Of a stretch of 64,000 nt of DNA, positions 15,241 through 25,609 are shown piece after piece. Made by a program: the position numbers and the translations under genes. Origin of the DNA: Crotalaria pallida (lineage: Eukaryota > Streptophyta > Magnoliopsida > Fabales > Fabaceae); contig CM075653.1 in the NCBI GenBank assembly GCA_037953625.1, positions 248,001 to 312,000 of the forward strand, read 5' to 3'. Position 1 is the stretch's first letter. Every line of letters starts with the position of its first letter. The notes under the pieces were generated by a model, which was not told the DNA's origin, did not search any database, and saw nothing but the letters and a program-made list of their open reading frames with translations.

Positions 15241-15521
15241 CTCGAGTATTTGGCTGAATACTCGAGTATTTCGTGGTGCACCAGAGTGAAAATTGGCGCA
15301 CCAACTTGGGAATCAGATTGAACACTCGAGTAATGTATGAACTACTCGAGTTTTCTGGGAGATGAAATACTCGAGTATCTCATGAATTACTCGAGTATAT
15401 TTATGAACACCTGAAACCCTAAATCTCTGAAAAGACATGAACGACTCGAGTATAATTATGAACAACTCGAGTAGAATCTGGAAAATGATTAACTACTCGA
15501 GTATTTTGGAGAAAACTCGAG
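15241..15521. promoter_or_regulatory. Ten-copy ACTCGAGTA palindrome cluster, Tekay 5' LTR
   Basis: CTCGAG cores start at 15241, 15261, 15325, 15345, 15370, 15390, 15445, 15466, 15496 and 15516. They form five pairs with internal spacing of 20, 20, 20, 21 and 20 bp, separated by variable gaps of 25-64 bp. Sequence between the sites is not obviously repeated. All ten cores are intact in the 3' LTR, although flanking bases differ at two of them. The cluster is about 0.9-1.2 kb downstream of the TATA box, in the transcribed leader. The function is not known to me. Confidence 0.65.
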
Positions 15522-16249
15522 CATTTTTAGTCAGATACTTAAAAATACCATTTTCAATTCTAAGTCATTTTGTAACTCTTAGAGGACAATAAACCAAGTG
15601 ATCCTGGACTTAGAGGAAATTGATTGACGTTAGGATGTTTTCATTTGAATAATGATACGTTGCTCGGGAGGCACGTAATGTATTAATAAAAGGATAAAAC
15701 GTCAATCAATCTCTTTTAAGTAAGATAATGCATTCATTCTGGAGTTTGGTTGGTAGGACGTATATCATGTTTTTGGTAAACATGTGGAGGGCCTCTGGGA
15801 GTGCCAATACGCTTGCTTGATGACACGTCGTTGACGTGGTCGGCTGAGGGAATGCCGATATGGTTATACCGTTTGGATGACGGTCCGTTTGGATGACGGG
15901 ATATGCTCGGGTGGCATGGATACCAAGCTTGTCGTGTACATTCTAGGTGAATGTACGAATTGTTGTATACCTAGGAATACAACGCACTGTTGAGTGCTGG
16001 GTTGTCAGGGATGGACGTCAGAGAGTGACATAGTATGATGGAGATAGGCTTGAGAGCTAAAGTCATGCATCATGCCACTCATTTAAATTAATTGTGATAA
16101 ATGAAATAAGTGTGAGCATCCTATGTGCATTCATTAACTGCTAAGTGTTATATGTGATTGTTGATTGATGCATATTTAAATATTCATATTGCACAATTTA
16201 TTCTCTATTGGTTATGTGTATAGAATTGCTTACCCCTATGCCCTTGTAG

Positions 16250-16663
16250 GTGATGTCTCGTTACATTGCTTGCATCGAGATCCAGCCACTTCCTAGTGGC
16301 GTATGGATCTATGAGGACCATCGCGCGGTGTATGAGGGGGAGGTAGAGTTCACATTCTACCACCCTAACCCGCTGACGCGATTCCGTCCTCGTAGGTTTA
16401 GGATTCCCATCATATACACTATGCATGTACCCCCGTTTTATACTTATCATGGACCACCTCCCATGCGACCAGTTCGCTCTTACCATAGTTTTCATTTTCG
16501 ACCTACCCGCTCTCACCCTTTTACTTCGAGAGTTGTCCGCGAGGAGACTCCCCCTTCTTATCCGAGGAGCCCCGTCAGGGTTTCACCATCACCTGACCCG
16601 GTACGCAGTGGTAGGGTACACTCTCCTTCGGATGAGATCGAGGAGGATCCAGTGGAGGACTAG
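16250..16663 (+). other. LTR-internal reading frame, truncated copy (Tekay 5' LTR)
   Basis: A 137-codon frame starting ATGATGTCTCG just after a pyrimidine-rich stretch ending in ag. The product is rich in Pro, Arg and Ser with an acidic end and matches no family I know. A TAG at its end replaces the GAG found in the 3' LTR, where the frame runs 14 codons further. It may be a chance frame in U5 or a spliced leader product; the evidence for a gene is weak. Confidence 0.25.
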
Positions 16664-17441
16664 AGTGGGAGCGAGCCTGTCGTGCATTCTACTGGGAGTG
16701 ACTAGAGGGACGATGATCCTTAGGTACATGTATATGGTGTATGATGTGGATCCGAGGATCCGGTGTGTGGAGGAGATGTGCTGCTGCTGTTGTGATGATG
16801 ATGCTACTACCTTATTACCTATGTTTTTGGGAGACTACTGCTGCTACTACTACTGCATCTGATGCTGATGGATCTACGTGACTATCCCTGGGGTTGTATT
16901 TTGATGATGTATATATTGTACATATGTTTTACTCTAGGGTTATAGTATCATAGTGATGTAGATCTGTTTATATGGACTTGTTATATTTTGGAACTTGGTG
17001 ACTTATCTCATGGACTATGTATGTATGACTCTTTCGTATATATGAAAATCTATGTTTATATTATATCAGTCGCATAGTCCAGTAATTTCCGCTTACTCTG
17101 ATTCAACTTATAAATGAGCTCGGCTATAAGTATTAATTGACGGTATCAGTTTTATTGAACAAAGTATGGATAGCTTCAATTGATTGTAAAATGTAAAGAA
17201 ATTTCTAAAGAACGAATGTTATCCTGCTTGAGAAAAGGTTTTAGAAATCGCCGAACTCGATACAAGTGTTTTAAAGGATTTTAGAATTTATTCTCCAAGA
17301 GTTCCATTAGATGAATTGTGCACCCGCTTTAAAGAAAATTTTATTTACCATATTTTCTTAGCTCACAAGTCCATATATTATCCAATATAAAGCATAAATA
17401 CTATATTATATTTGGGTAATCCGGAAGGGTGTCACACTTAG

Positions 17442-17453
17442 TGGTATCAGAGC
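17442..17453 (+). promoter_or_regulatory. Primer binding site (initiator Met tRNA), Tekay element
   Basis: TGGTATCAGAGC, complementary to the 3' end of plant initiator methionine tRNA, starts five bases after the LTR end at 17436. This is where minus-strand DNA synthesis would be primed. Confidence 0.93.
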
Positions 17454-17726
17454 AAAAGTCAGATCCTGTAGTAGTAGAAGTGGTTCCAAAAAGGTAGCCA
17501 TCAACATCAAGCAGGTATCTCCAAGGCATGTACATTATTTCGTATGTTAATATTTTGTTTGTTGAGGTTTAAATACCCTTGATTTGTTTGTATCTTGTCT
17601 CTTTGAGTACAAGACGCAATTGATTGTAGATTTAATAAGTTTAAGATAGAGCCTTAGTATAGGTAGTGTAATGGAAGTTTCTTTAGTTCAACATATGTGA
17701 CCATAAGTCCATAGCGCAGGTCTAAT
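17454..17726 (+). other. Untranslated leader of the Tekay element
   Basis: The 270 bp between the primer binding site and the first gag ATG has no long reading frame. It would hold the packaging and dimerisation signals of the genomic RNA, but I can point to no specific motif. Confidence 0.6.
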
Positions 17727-18746
17727 ATGGCAACTAGAAACCAAAATCACACTAATACGATGTTAGAAAGGATCACCACGGTATTGGAAGCCATGCAAAG
17801 GCAGTCTCAGCAATCATCTCAACCGGCAAATCCGTCTCATCAGTGTAATATGGGAAACACTGAGGCGAAGACTCTGGCTGATTTTAGGAGCTGCAATCCG
17901 CCAAAGTTTGAAGGAGGATTTAAACCGGAGGAAGCCAACAAATGGATTCATACTATGGACAAGATTTTGAGGACTTTGGAATGTTCTGATGTTCAGAAGG
18001 TGGCGTATGCAACCTATATGTTGGAGGATGAAGCGGAGAATTGGTGGAATCACACCATGCAGCTTCTGCAATATGAAGGAAGAGATGTAAGCTGGGGAGT
18101 ATTCATGGAAAAATTTCTTCAGAAATATTTTCCTGAGGATCTAAGGAGGAAAAAGGAAGTGGAATTCTTGCAGTTGAAGCAAGGTAACATGAGTGTGGGT
18201 GAGTACGCGGCAAAGTTTGAAGAGCTGATGAAGTACTCTCCATACTATCAGAACAATCCAGATGAGAGAAGCAAGTGCATTAAGTTTGAAGGAGGTTTGA
18301 GGCCAAAGTTGAAGTCGATCTTCAGTTACCAGCGGATTCAAAGTTTTCCTGTACTCGTGGACATGTGTAGGATGTATGAAGACGACACCAAAGCTGAGGA
18401 GGTGCAAGTCTCGGAAAAGAAGGACAATCAAGGCTATGGATCTCAAAGGCGTAAAGGTTTCAACAACCAGGGCAAAGGTCCGTATGATCGTCGGGGAAAA
18501 GGCAAAGGAAAAGCTGGTGGTTCTGAGGGAAGGAATTATCGGAGTGAAGCTCCATTCTGTGACAAGTGCAATCGCAATCACTATGGTAGGGTATGTTGGG
18601 GAACCAGTGGATGTTTCAACTCTGGGAAGCCAGGGCATTTTGCAAGAGATTGCAAGGAACCAGCCAAGGCCAACTCAAGAGGAACTGCGGATAGATCAAT
18701 GGCTCAAGGAAGGGTCTTCACCCTTAGTGGTGTGGAAGCTAATTGA
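17727..18746 (+). CDS. Gag of the Tekay-like element, ending at a premature TGA
   Basis: Structural capsid/nucleocapsid protein, 339 codons from the first ATG after the leader. The central part matches the plant Retrotrans_gag capsid domain (WW pair near residue 110, then FLQKYF and a QGNMSVGEY block). A basic, Gly-rich linker follows from about residue 215. The nucleocapsid carries CDKC...C and then a zinc knuckle at residues 296-309. In that knuckle the second metal ligand is Ser instead of Cys (CFNS, codon TCT where TGT is expected), so CX2CX4HX4C is broken. The TGA at 18744-18746 is in frame with the protease that follows. Tekay elements normally have one continuous gag-pol frame, so this stop is read as a mutation. 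The product would be an unprocessed Gag with a weakened RNA-binding finger. Confidence 0.9.
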   Translation: MATRNQNHTNTMLERITTVLEAMQRQSQQSSQPANPSHQCNMGNTEAKTLADFRSCNPPKFEGGFKPEEANKWIHTMDKILRTLECSDVQKVAYATYMLEDEAENWWNHTMQLLQYEGRDVSWGVFMEKFLQKYFPEDLRRKKEVEFLQLKQGNMSVGEYAAKFEELMKYSPYYQNNPDERSKCIKFEGGLRPKLKSIFSYQRIQSFPVLVDMCRMYEDDTKAEEVQVSEKKDNQGYGSQRRKGFNNQGKGPYDRRGKGKGKAGGSEGRNYRSEAPFCDKCNRNHYGRVCWGTSGCFNSGKPGHFARDCKEPAKANSRGTADRSMAQGRVFTLSGVEAN

Positions 18747-19886
18747 TCTTCTGATCTGGTGCAAGGTAAATACTTGCTTAATGGTCAGTTTTGCCATGTT
18801 TTGTTTGACTCTGGTGCAACGCATTCATTTGTTTCACATGAATGTGTAGACCGTTTAGGCTTGATTGTGTCTGAGATGCCTTATACTCTCAGAGTAGAAA
18901 CTCCTACCAATGCTCCTGTAATTGTTTCTAGAGCATGTCTTAACTGTTGTATAGAAGTGTTAGGACAGACCTCTGAAGTAGATTTGATCTGCTTACCCTT
19001 AGCACAATTAGATGTGATCTTGGGGATGGACTGGTTAAGTCAGAACCAAGTGATCATTGACTGTAATAGAAAACTGGTAACCTATAGAAACCCAAAACCA
19101 TCTGGTTACGTGTGTCTGTTCAATGCTGAGATGGAGGAAGTTGGTCCAAAGGTGGAAGAGATTCCTGTTGTCCGAGAGTTTCCGGAAGTGTTTGCTGACG
19201 AGATTCCTGGTTTGCCACCAAGAAGAGAGATTGAATTCGGTATCGACCTAATTCCGGGAGCTGGTCCCATTTCTATCGCTCCCTATAGAATGGCACCACC
19301 GGAAATGGCAGAAATGAAGAAGCAGATTGAGGAGCTGCTGCAGAAACAGATGATTCGACCAAGTGTGTCACCTTGGGGTGCTCCTGTCTTGTTCGTCAGG
19401 AAGAAAGATGGTAGTATGAGGATGTGCATCGACTACCGACAACTTAACAAGGTCACCATCAAGAACAAGTATCCGTTGCCACGGATAGATGACCTTATGG
19501 ATCAAGTTCGTGGGGCTTCAGTATTTTCCAAGATTGATTTGAGGTCGGGGTACCATCAGATCAGAATTAGAGAGGAGGATATCTCTAAGACTGCATTTCG
19601 ATCTCGATACGGACATTATGAGTATGTCGTGATGCCGTTCGGATTGACTAATGCACCAGCTATCTTCATGGACTACATGAATCGAATCTTTAGACCTTAT
19701 TTAGATTCATTCGTGGTTGTGTTCATTGATGATATTCTGATTTACTCTAAGAGCCCGGAGGAGCATGCTGAACACTTGAAGATAGTGTTAAGCATCTTGA
19801 AGGAGAAGCAGTTGTACGCCAAACTTACAAAATGTGAATTCTGGCTAAAGGAGGTTAAGTTCTTGGGGCATGTGATTTCAGACTAA
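18747..19886 (+). pseudogene. Pol part 1: aspartic protease and reverse transcriptase
   Basis: Same frame as gag, between the TGA at 18744 and a TAA at 19884-19886. The first ATG is at 18759. The retropepsin active site DSGATHS begins at 18807. The reverse transcriptase follows with the VRKKDGS and YRQLN blocks, the LRSGYHQI block, and the catalytic FIDD box at 19722-19733, which keeps both Asp residues. The TAA cuts the protein just after the GHVIS segment, in the thumb/connection region before RNase H, so no full polymerase can be made from this copy. The frame on either side is unchanged (no frameshift), so the lesion is a single base substitution. Normally the domain copies element RNA into DNA in virus-like particles. 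Confidence 0.95.
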
Positions 19887-21323
19887 GGAATAGCCGTTGA
19901 TCCGACGAAGGTAAGTTCGGTTTTGCAATGGGAGCAACCAAAGTCGGTCACGGAAGTCAGAAGTTTTCTTGGTTTGGCTGGGTATTATAGAAGGTTCATC
20001 GAAGGTTTCTCGAAGATTGCACTGCCTCTGACGAAGTTAACTCGGAAAGATCAACCATTCCTATGGGATGAGAAATGTGAAAGGAGTTTTCAAGAGTTGA
20101 AGGAAAGGTTGACATCGTCTCCTGTATTGGTTCTTCCCGATTCACAAAAGAGTTTTGATGTGTATTGTGACGCGTCGAAACAAGGTTTTGGGTGTGTTTT
20201 GATGCAAGAAGGACAAGTCGTCGCCTATGCCTCGAGACAGCTAAAAGTTCATGAAATGAACTATCCAACCCATGATCTGGAGCTGGCAGCTATGGTGTTT
20301 GCATTAAAGATCTGGAGGCACTATCTCTATGGCACTACGTTCCGGGTGTTCAGTGACCATAAGAGTTTAAAGTACCTCTTTGATCAAAAGGAGTTGAATA
20401 TGAGACAACGCCGATGGATGGAGTTTTTGAAGGATTATGAGTTTGAACTCCATTATCATCCTGGAAAGGCCAATGTTGTGGCAGATGCATTGAGTAGGAA
20501 GGCAATGCACATCAGTGCAATGATGGTCAGAGAAGCTGCACTGATAGAGGAATTCCGGGATTTGAGTCTGACGATGCAAATGGAGCCGACAAGTATCAAG
20601 ATGGGAATGCTGCAGATTGCTAATGAGTTTCTACAAAGGATTCGGGAATTGCAACACAAGGATGGGAAACTCATGGAAAAGAGGAAGTTGAAGCAAGAAG
20701 GTAAGGAGTTGGAATTTCAAGAAGGGAAGGATGGAATTCTTCGCTTTAAAACGAGGATTTGTGTGCCTGATGATTTGGAAGTAAGAAGGATGATTTTGGA
20801 TGAAGCGCATAAGAGTAAGATGAGTATGCATCCGGGAGCTACTAAAATGTACCAGGACTTAAAGAAGCTATTTTGGTGGCCTGGTTTGAAGAGAGAGGTA
20901 GCTGAATATGTGGCATGTTGTTTGGTATGTCAAAAGGCCAAGGTGGAACATCAAAGGCCAGGAGGAGAGTTACTTCCTTTAGAGATCCCGTTGTGGAAAT
21001 GGGATAGCATCTCGATGGATTTTGTGTCGGGATTGCCAAAGACATCTACTGGTCATGATGCATTTTGGGTGATCGTGGACCGTTTGACCAAGTCAGTGCA
21101 TTTCATTCCCGTAAATATGCGCTACTCATTGGAAAAGCTCACTCAGTTGTACATCAAGGAAGTTGTTCGTCTGCACGGAGTACCATCAAGCATTGTGTCT
21201 GATCGCGATCCAAGGTTTACATCAAAGTTTTGGGAAGATTTGCATAGAGCCTTGGGTTCAAGATTGAAGCTAAGTTCTGCATATCACCCTCAGACTGATG
21301 GTCAAACGGAAAGGACTATTTAG
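19887..21323 (+). pseudogene. Pol part 2: RNase H and integrase core
   Basis: Continues in the same frame after the TAA; the first ATG is at 19923. It begins with the reverse transcriptase connection (RSFLGLAGYYRRF). RNase H follows (YCDAS, then YPTHDLELAA and the FSDHKSL block, ending HPGKANVVADALSR). The integrase zinc-binding region has a His pair and a CX2C. The catalytic core shows the first Asp in MDFVSGLP, the second in SDRDPRF, and the Glu in DGQTE. The frame is stopped by TAG at 21321-21323, a few codons after that Glu, where related elements have a Gln codon; this is a likely C-to-T change. The catalytic triad is intact but the C-terminal half of integrase is separated from it. Confidence 0.95.
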
Positions 21324-22061
21324 TCATTGGAGGACATTCTACGAGCCTGTGCTTTGGAAGGACAAGGGAATTGGGAGAAAATGTTGCCACTCGTGGAGTT
21401 CACTTACAACAACAGCTATCACACGAGCATTGGAATGGCACCATTTGAAGCTTTGTATGGGAGAAAGTGTCAGACGCCGTTATGCTGGTTTCAAGTGGGG
21501 GAGAATTCTCTGGTTGGGCCAGATTTTGTGCAAGAGACCACGGAGCAGATCAAGATGATTCAAGCAAAGATGAAGACGGCTCAGAGTAGGCAGAAAAGCT
21601 ATGCTGATAGGAGAAGGAAACCTTTAGAGTTTGCTGAAGGAGACCACGTGTTCATTAGAATAGTACCAACCAAAGGTGTTAGTAGAGCCTTGAAAACCCA
21701 GAAATTATCACCTAAGTTCATTGGTCCCTACCAAATTCTCAAAAGAATCGGCCCAATAGCTTATCAGTTAGCCCTGCCTCCATCATTAGCTAACCTCCAC
21801 AATGTGTTCCATGTGTCTCAGTTGAAGAAATATGTCCATGACCCCACCATTGTCCTTAGAATCCAACCGGATAACTTAGAAGTTCATAAGAACCTGACCT
21901 TCAAAGCTGTACCAGTGCGCATCGAAGATCGAAGAATCAAGCAGCTTAGAGGGAAGGACATCCATCTGGTCAAAGTTGTCTGGGTCTGTGGAGATGTGAT
22001 AGAAGCATCTTGGGAACTAGAGGATAAGATGCGTCAGGATTATCCTGATCTGTTTGTATGA
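21324..22061 (+). pseudogene. Pol part 3: integrase C-terminus with chromodomain
   Basis: Same frame after the TAG; the first ATG is at 21327, and the natural stop TGA is at 22059-22061. It contains the end of the integrase core (EFTYNNSYH, ALYGRKC), a basic linker, and the GPY/F-type module (FIGPYQILKRIG, then HNVFHVSQLKK). The last 60 residues form a chromodomain: a PVRIEDRRIKQLR strand block, VKVVW, and an ASWELE helix. In chromoviruses this domain binds modified histone tails and steers insertion into heterochromatin, which fits this copy's place in a satellite array. The segment is open apart from the upstream stop. Confidence 0.93.
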
Positions 22062-22090
22062 GTTGAATTTCGGGGACGAAATTCCTTGTA

Positions 22091-22103
22091 AGTAGGGGAG
22101 TAG
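22091..22103 (+). promoter_or_regulatory. Polypurine tract of the Tekay element
   Basis: Purine-rich agtaggggagtag directly abuts the TG of the 3' LTR, preceded by the cggggacgaaattcc stretch typical of this lineage. It would prime plus-strand DNA synthesis. Confidence 0.88.
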
Positions 22104-23429
22104 TGTAACACCCCAAAATTTTAATCCCCGATTAATGAAATGTTAATTATAATTTAATTATAATTAATAGTTTTCAAATTAATCCTTGATTAAAATATGT
22201 GTTTATAGAATTAGCTTGCATATGAGGAATTATTTAATAAATAATTTAAATACATATAATATGTATTTTGCATATTAGTCCCTGGGTTGGGACCTAGAAG
22301 CAATTATAGGAAAGGTTTTGGAGGGAAAGTAAATAAAATAATTATTTTTCAAAAATCTGGGTAAAACACTCGAGTATTTTCTGGAATACTCGAGTATTCT
22401 GGGTCAAACTGCACGAGTTAGTGCGTTTGATGAGTCACAGCCAACGAGTTCGCTTTGTTGACACGATTACACCATCTTCAACAGCTCAAGGATGTCGTGT
22501 CGCACTGCATGAACCTTCTTCATGTCTATATAAGCTTATCAACCACGAATTCGTGGGAATTTTGCTCAATCTTGCTTGTGTTGACATAGTTAGGGTTTCG
22601 AATTCGTCTCATTCGATTCTCTTTTGATTCTAAGTGTTAGGCTTCGAGTGATACACCAATACAAAGCTCACATCACGAGCTTTGTATAGACACCAAAGTT
22701 GTGAGGTTTGAGTGTGTGGATTGAGAGAATCGAAGGCTTGAAGTGAAGCTGTCCTTGCTTGAGTTGGTGTTTGGAGCTTACTTTAATCATCGATTTCGGT
22801 AAGCTCGTGAATCCCTGAGTCTCAAACTTAATTCCTTTAGTTAGTTGATGTTGTGTAGAGTCTAGAAATCTAATTTTCCCCAATTCTTATCTCTGTTTTG
22901 TGGGTAAACCAATTCGGTTTTGGTGATGCATTCAAAACTGCTCTGCATGTGAAGTTCAAGTTGATTTCTGGGTTTGGAGAGCTTTCTTTGGATTTCTTTC
23001 TGTTGATTCACATCTGAGAGGTAAGGGGAAGTAATTATATTCACTAGATAGGGTTTAAATTTCATTAATTGTGTTAGAGAGCCACCAAGAGGCTCTAAGG
23101 GCTTAGTTTGAATAGGAACTTTGGTTTGGAGACCAATCCATGCTCTATGACTGTGATGAGCAAGTTCTATATCATGCATGCAAGCTTAAATGAACTTTGT
23201 TTCATGAATATGGTGCTTATTTTGCAATTTGAAGTGTTGAGTCGCTAAATTGTATATTTCATGTAATGGATTGATTCTCTGTCAAATTTGTTATTTGATA
23301 TGAAATGAGTATGTTAACATGTTCAATATGTGGTATATGAACTATTGTGATCACTGTTTTGGGTTAAAAATGTTTAGAAATTGAAATGGCATGTAAAAAC
23401 CAAGTTTCACTCTGTTCTGTCTGCAGATA

Positions 23430-23710
23430 CTCGAGTATTTGGCTGAATACTCGAGTATTTCGTGGTGCACCAGAGTGAAAATTGGCGCACCAACTTGGGA
23501 ATCAGATTGAACACTCGAGTAATGTATGAACTACTCGAGTATTCTGGGAGATGAAATACTCGAGTATCTCATGAATTACTCGAGTATATTTATGAACACC
23601 TGAAACCCTAAATCTCTGAAAAGACATGAACGACTCGAGTATAATTATGAACAACTCGAGTAGAATCTGGAAAATGATTAACTACTCGAGTATTTTGGAG
23701 AAAACTCGAG
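23430..23710. promoter_or_regulatory. Ten-copy ACTCGAGTA palindrome cluster, Tekay 3' LTR
   Basis: Same ten cores and the same 20/64/20/25/20/55/21/30/20 spacing series as in the 5' LTR cluster. Here 23534 and 23705 read ctcgagta, where the 5' LTR has ctcgagtt and ctcgagca. The 5' copies have therefore drifted outside the core, not in it. Confidence 0.65.
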
Positions 23711-24422
23711 TATTTTTAGTCAGATACTTAAAAATACCATTTTCAATTCTAAGTCATTTTGTAACTCTTAGAGGACAATAAACCAAGTGATCCTGGACTT
23801 AGAGGAAATTGATTGACGTTAGGATGTTTTCATTTGAATAATGATACGTTGCTCGGGAGGCACGTAATGTATTAATAAAAGGATAAAACGTCAATCAATC
23901 TCTTTTAAGTAAGATAATGCATTCATTCTGGAGTTTGGTTGGTAGGACGTATATCATGTTTTTGGTAAACATGTGGAGGGCCTCTGGGAGTGCCAATACG
24001 CTTGCTTGATGACACGTCGTTGACGTGGTCGGCTGAGGGAATGCCGATATGGTTATACCGTTTGGATGACGGGATATGCTCGGGTGGCATGGATACCAAG
24101 CTTGTCGTGTACATTCTAGGTGAATGTACGAATTGTTGTATACCTAGGAATACAACGCACTGTTGAGTGCTGGGTTGTCAGGGATGGACGTCAGAGAGTG
24201 ACATAGTATGATGGAGATAGGCTTGAGAGCTAAAGTCATGCATCATGCCACTCATTTAAATTAATTGTGATAAATGAAATAAGTGTGAGCATCCTATGTG
24301 CATTCATTAACTGCTAAGTGTTATATGTGATTGTTGATTGATGCATATTTAAATATTCATATTGCACAATTTATTCTCTATTGGTTATGTGTATAGAATT
24401 GCTTACCCCTATGCCCTTGTAG

Positions 24423-24878
24423 GTGATGTCTCGTTACATTGCTTGCATCGAGATCCGGCCACTTCCTAGTGGCGTATGGATCTATGAGGACCATCGCGCG
24501 GTGTATGAGGGGGAGGTAGAGTTCACATTCTACCACCCTAACCCGCTGACGCGATTCCGTCCTCGTAGGTTTAGGATTCCCATCATATACACTATGCATG
24601 TACCCCCGTTTTATACTTATCATGGACCACCTCCCATGCGACCAGCTCGCTCTTACCATAGTTTTCATTTTCGACCTACCCGCTCTCACCCTTTTACTTC
24701 GAGAGTTGTCCGCGAGGAGACTCCCCCTTCTTATCCGAGGAGCCCCGTCAGGGTTTCACCATCACCTGACCCGGTACCCAGTGGTAGGGTACACTCTTCT
24801 TCGGATGAGATCGAGGAGGATCCGGTGGAGGACGAGAGTGGGAGCGAGCCTGTCGTGCATTCTACTGGGAGTGACTAG
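24423..24878 (+). other. LTR-internal reading frame, longer copy (Tekay 3' LTR)
   Basis: 151 codons, the same frame as at 16250 in the 5' LTR but reading through GAG where that copy has TAG. The product is unknown: Pro/Arg/His-rich middle and acidic tail (EIEEDPVEDESGSEP). It shows no similarity to Gag or Pol. It could be noise or an accessory product of a spliced leader. Confidence 0.3.
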
Positions 24879-25609
24879 AGGGACGATGATCCTTAGGTAC
24901 ATGTATATGGTGTATGATGTGGATCCGAGGATCCGGTGTGTGGAGGAGATGTGCTGCTGCTGCTGTGATGATGATGCTACTACCTTATTACCTATGTTTT
25001 TGGGAGACTACTGCTGCTACTACTACTGCATCTGATGCTGATGGATCTACGTGACTATCCCTGGGGTTGTATTTTGATGATGTATATATTGTACATATGT
25101 TTTACTCTAGGGTTATAGTATCATAGTGATGTAGATTTGTTTATATGGACTTGTTATATTTTGGAACTTGGTGACTTATCTCATGGACTATGTATGTATG
25201 ACTCTTTCGTATATATGAAAATCTATGTTTATATTATATCAGTCGCATAGTCCAGTAATTTCCGCTTACTCTGATTCAACTTATAAATGAGCTCGGCTAT
25301 AAGTATTAATTGACGGTATCAGTTTTATTGAACAAAGTATGGATAGCTTCAATTGATTGTAAAATGTAAAGAAATTTCTAAAGAACGAATGTTATCCTGC
25401 TTGAGAAAAGGTTTTAGAAATCGCCGAACTCGATACAAGTGTTTTAAAGGATTTTAGAATTTATTCTCCAAGAGTTCCATTAGATGAATTGTGCACCCGC
25501 TTTAAAGAAAATTTTATTTACCATATTTTCTTAGCTCACAAGTCCATATATTATCCAATATAAAGCATAAATACTATATTATATTTGGGTAATCCGGAAG
25601 GGTGTCACA

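Larger units (their letters stand above)
13924..17436 (+). repeat. 5' LTR of the Tekay-like element (3,513 bp)
   Basis: Begins TGTAACACCCC and ends GGGTGTCACA. It contains a TATA box at 14336-14343 and twelve CTCGAG palindromes (two upstream of the TATA box, ten at 15241-15521). A reading frame at 16250-16663 is cut short by a TAG relative to the 3' LTR copy. A 16-bp tandem duplication near 15880 (gtttggatgacggtcc type) is absent from the 3' LTR. Good splice donor-like sites (gag/gtaagg near 14829, tcg/gtaagc near 14607) precede a pyrimidine-rich acceptor-like site ending at about 16250, so the leader may be spliced; that is inference. Confidence 0.97.
13924..25609 (+). mobile_element. Ty3/gypsy chromovirus, Tekay/Del-like, complete but defective
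   Basis: Complete LTR retrotransposon of 11.7 kb, with two near-identical LTRs of 3,513 and 3,506 bp (TG...CA), TSD ttgaa, a primer binding site matching initiator-Met tRNA, a polypurine tract, and one long gag-pol frame. The domain order Gag, protease, reverse transcriptase, RNase H, integrase, chromodomain, together with the long LTRs and the ggggacgaaattcc stretch before the polypurine tract, fits the Tekay/Del chromovirus lineage. Three in-frame stops break the frame, and the Gag zinc knuckle has lost a Cys. By eye the two LTRs differ at roughly 15 substitutions plus three indels (11 bp extra in the 3' LTR, 2 and 16 bp extra in the 5' LTR). The insertion is therefore young although its genes are dead. 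Confidence 0.97.
22104..25609 (+). repeat. 3' LTR of the Tekay-like element (3,506 bp)
   Basis: Direct repeat of 13924-17436, same TG and CA ends, TATA box at 22527-22534. All twelve CTCGAG cores are conserved, at 22369, 22389, 23430, 23450, 23514, 23534, 23559, 23579, 23634, 23655, 23685 and 23705, with the same spacing as in the 5' LTR. It is followed directly by the right TSD copy at 25610-25614. Confidence 0.97.

Noticed and set aside
17814..21045. Minus-strand frames opposite gag-pol of the Tekay element
   Set aside because: Shadows of the strongly biased coding strand; no domain is recognisable.
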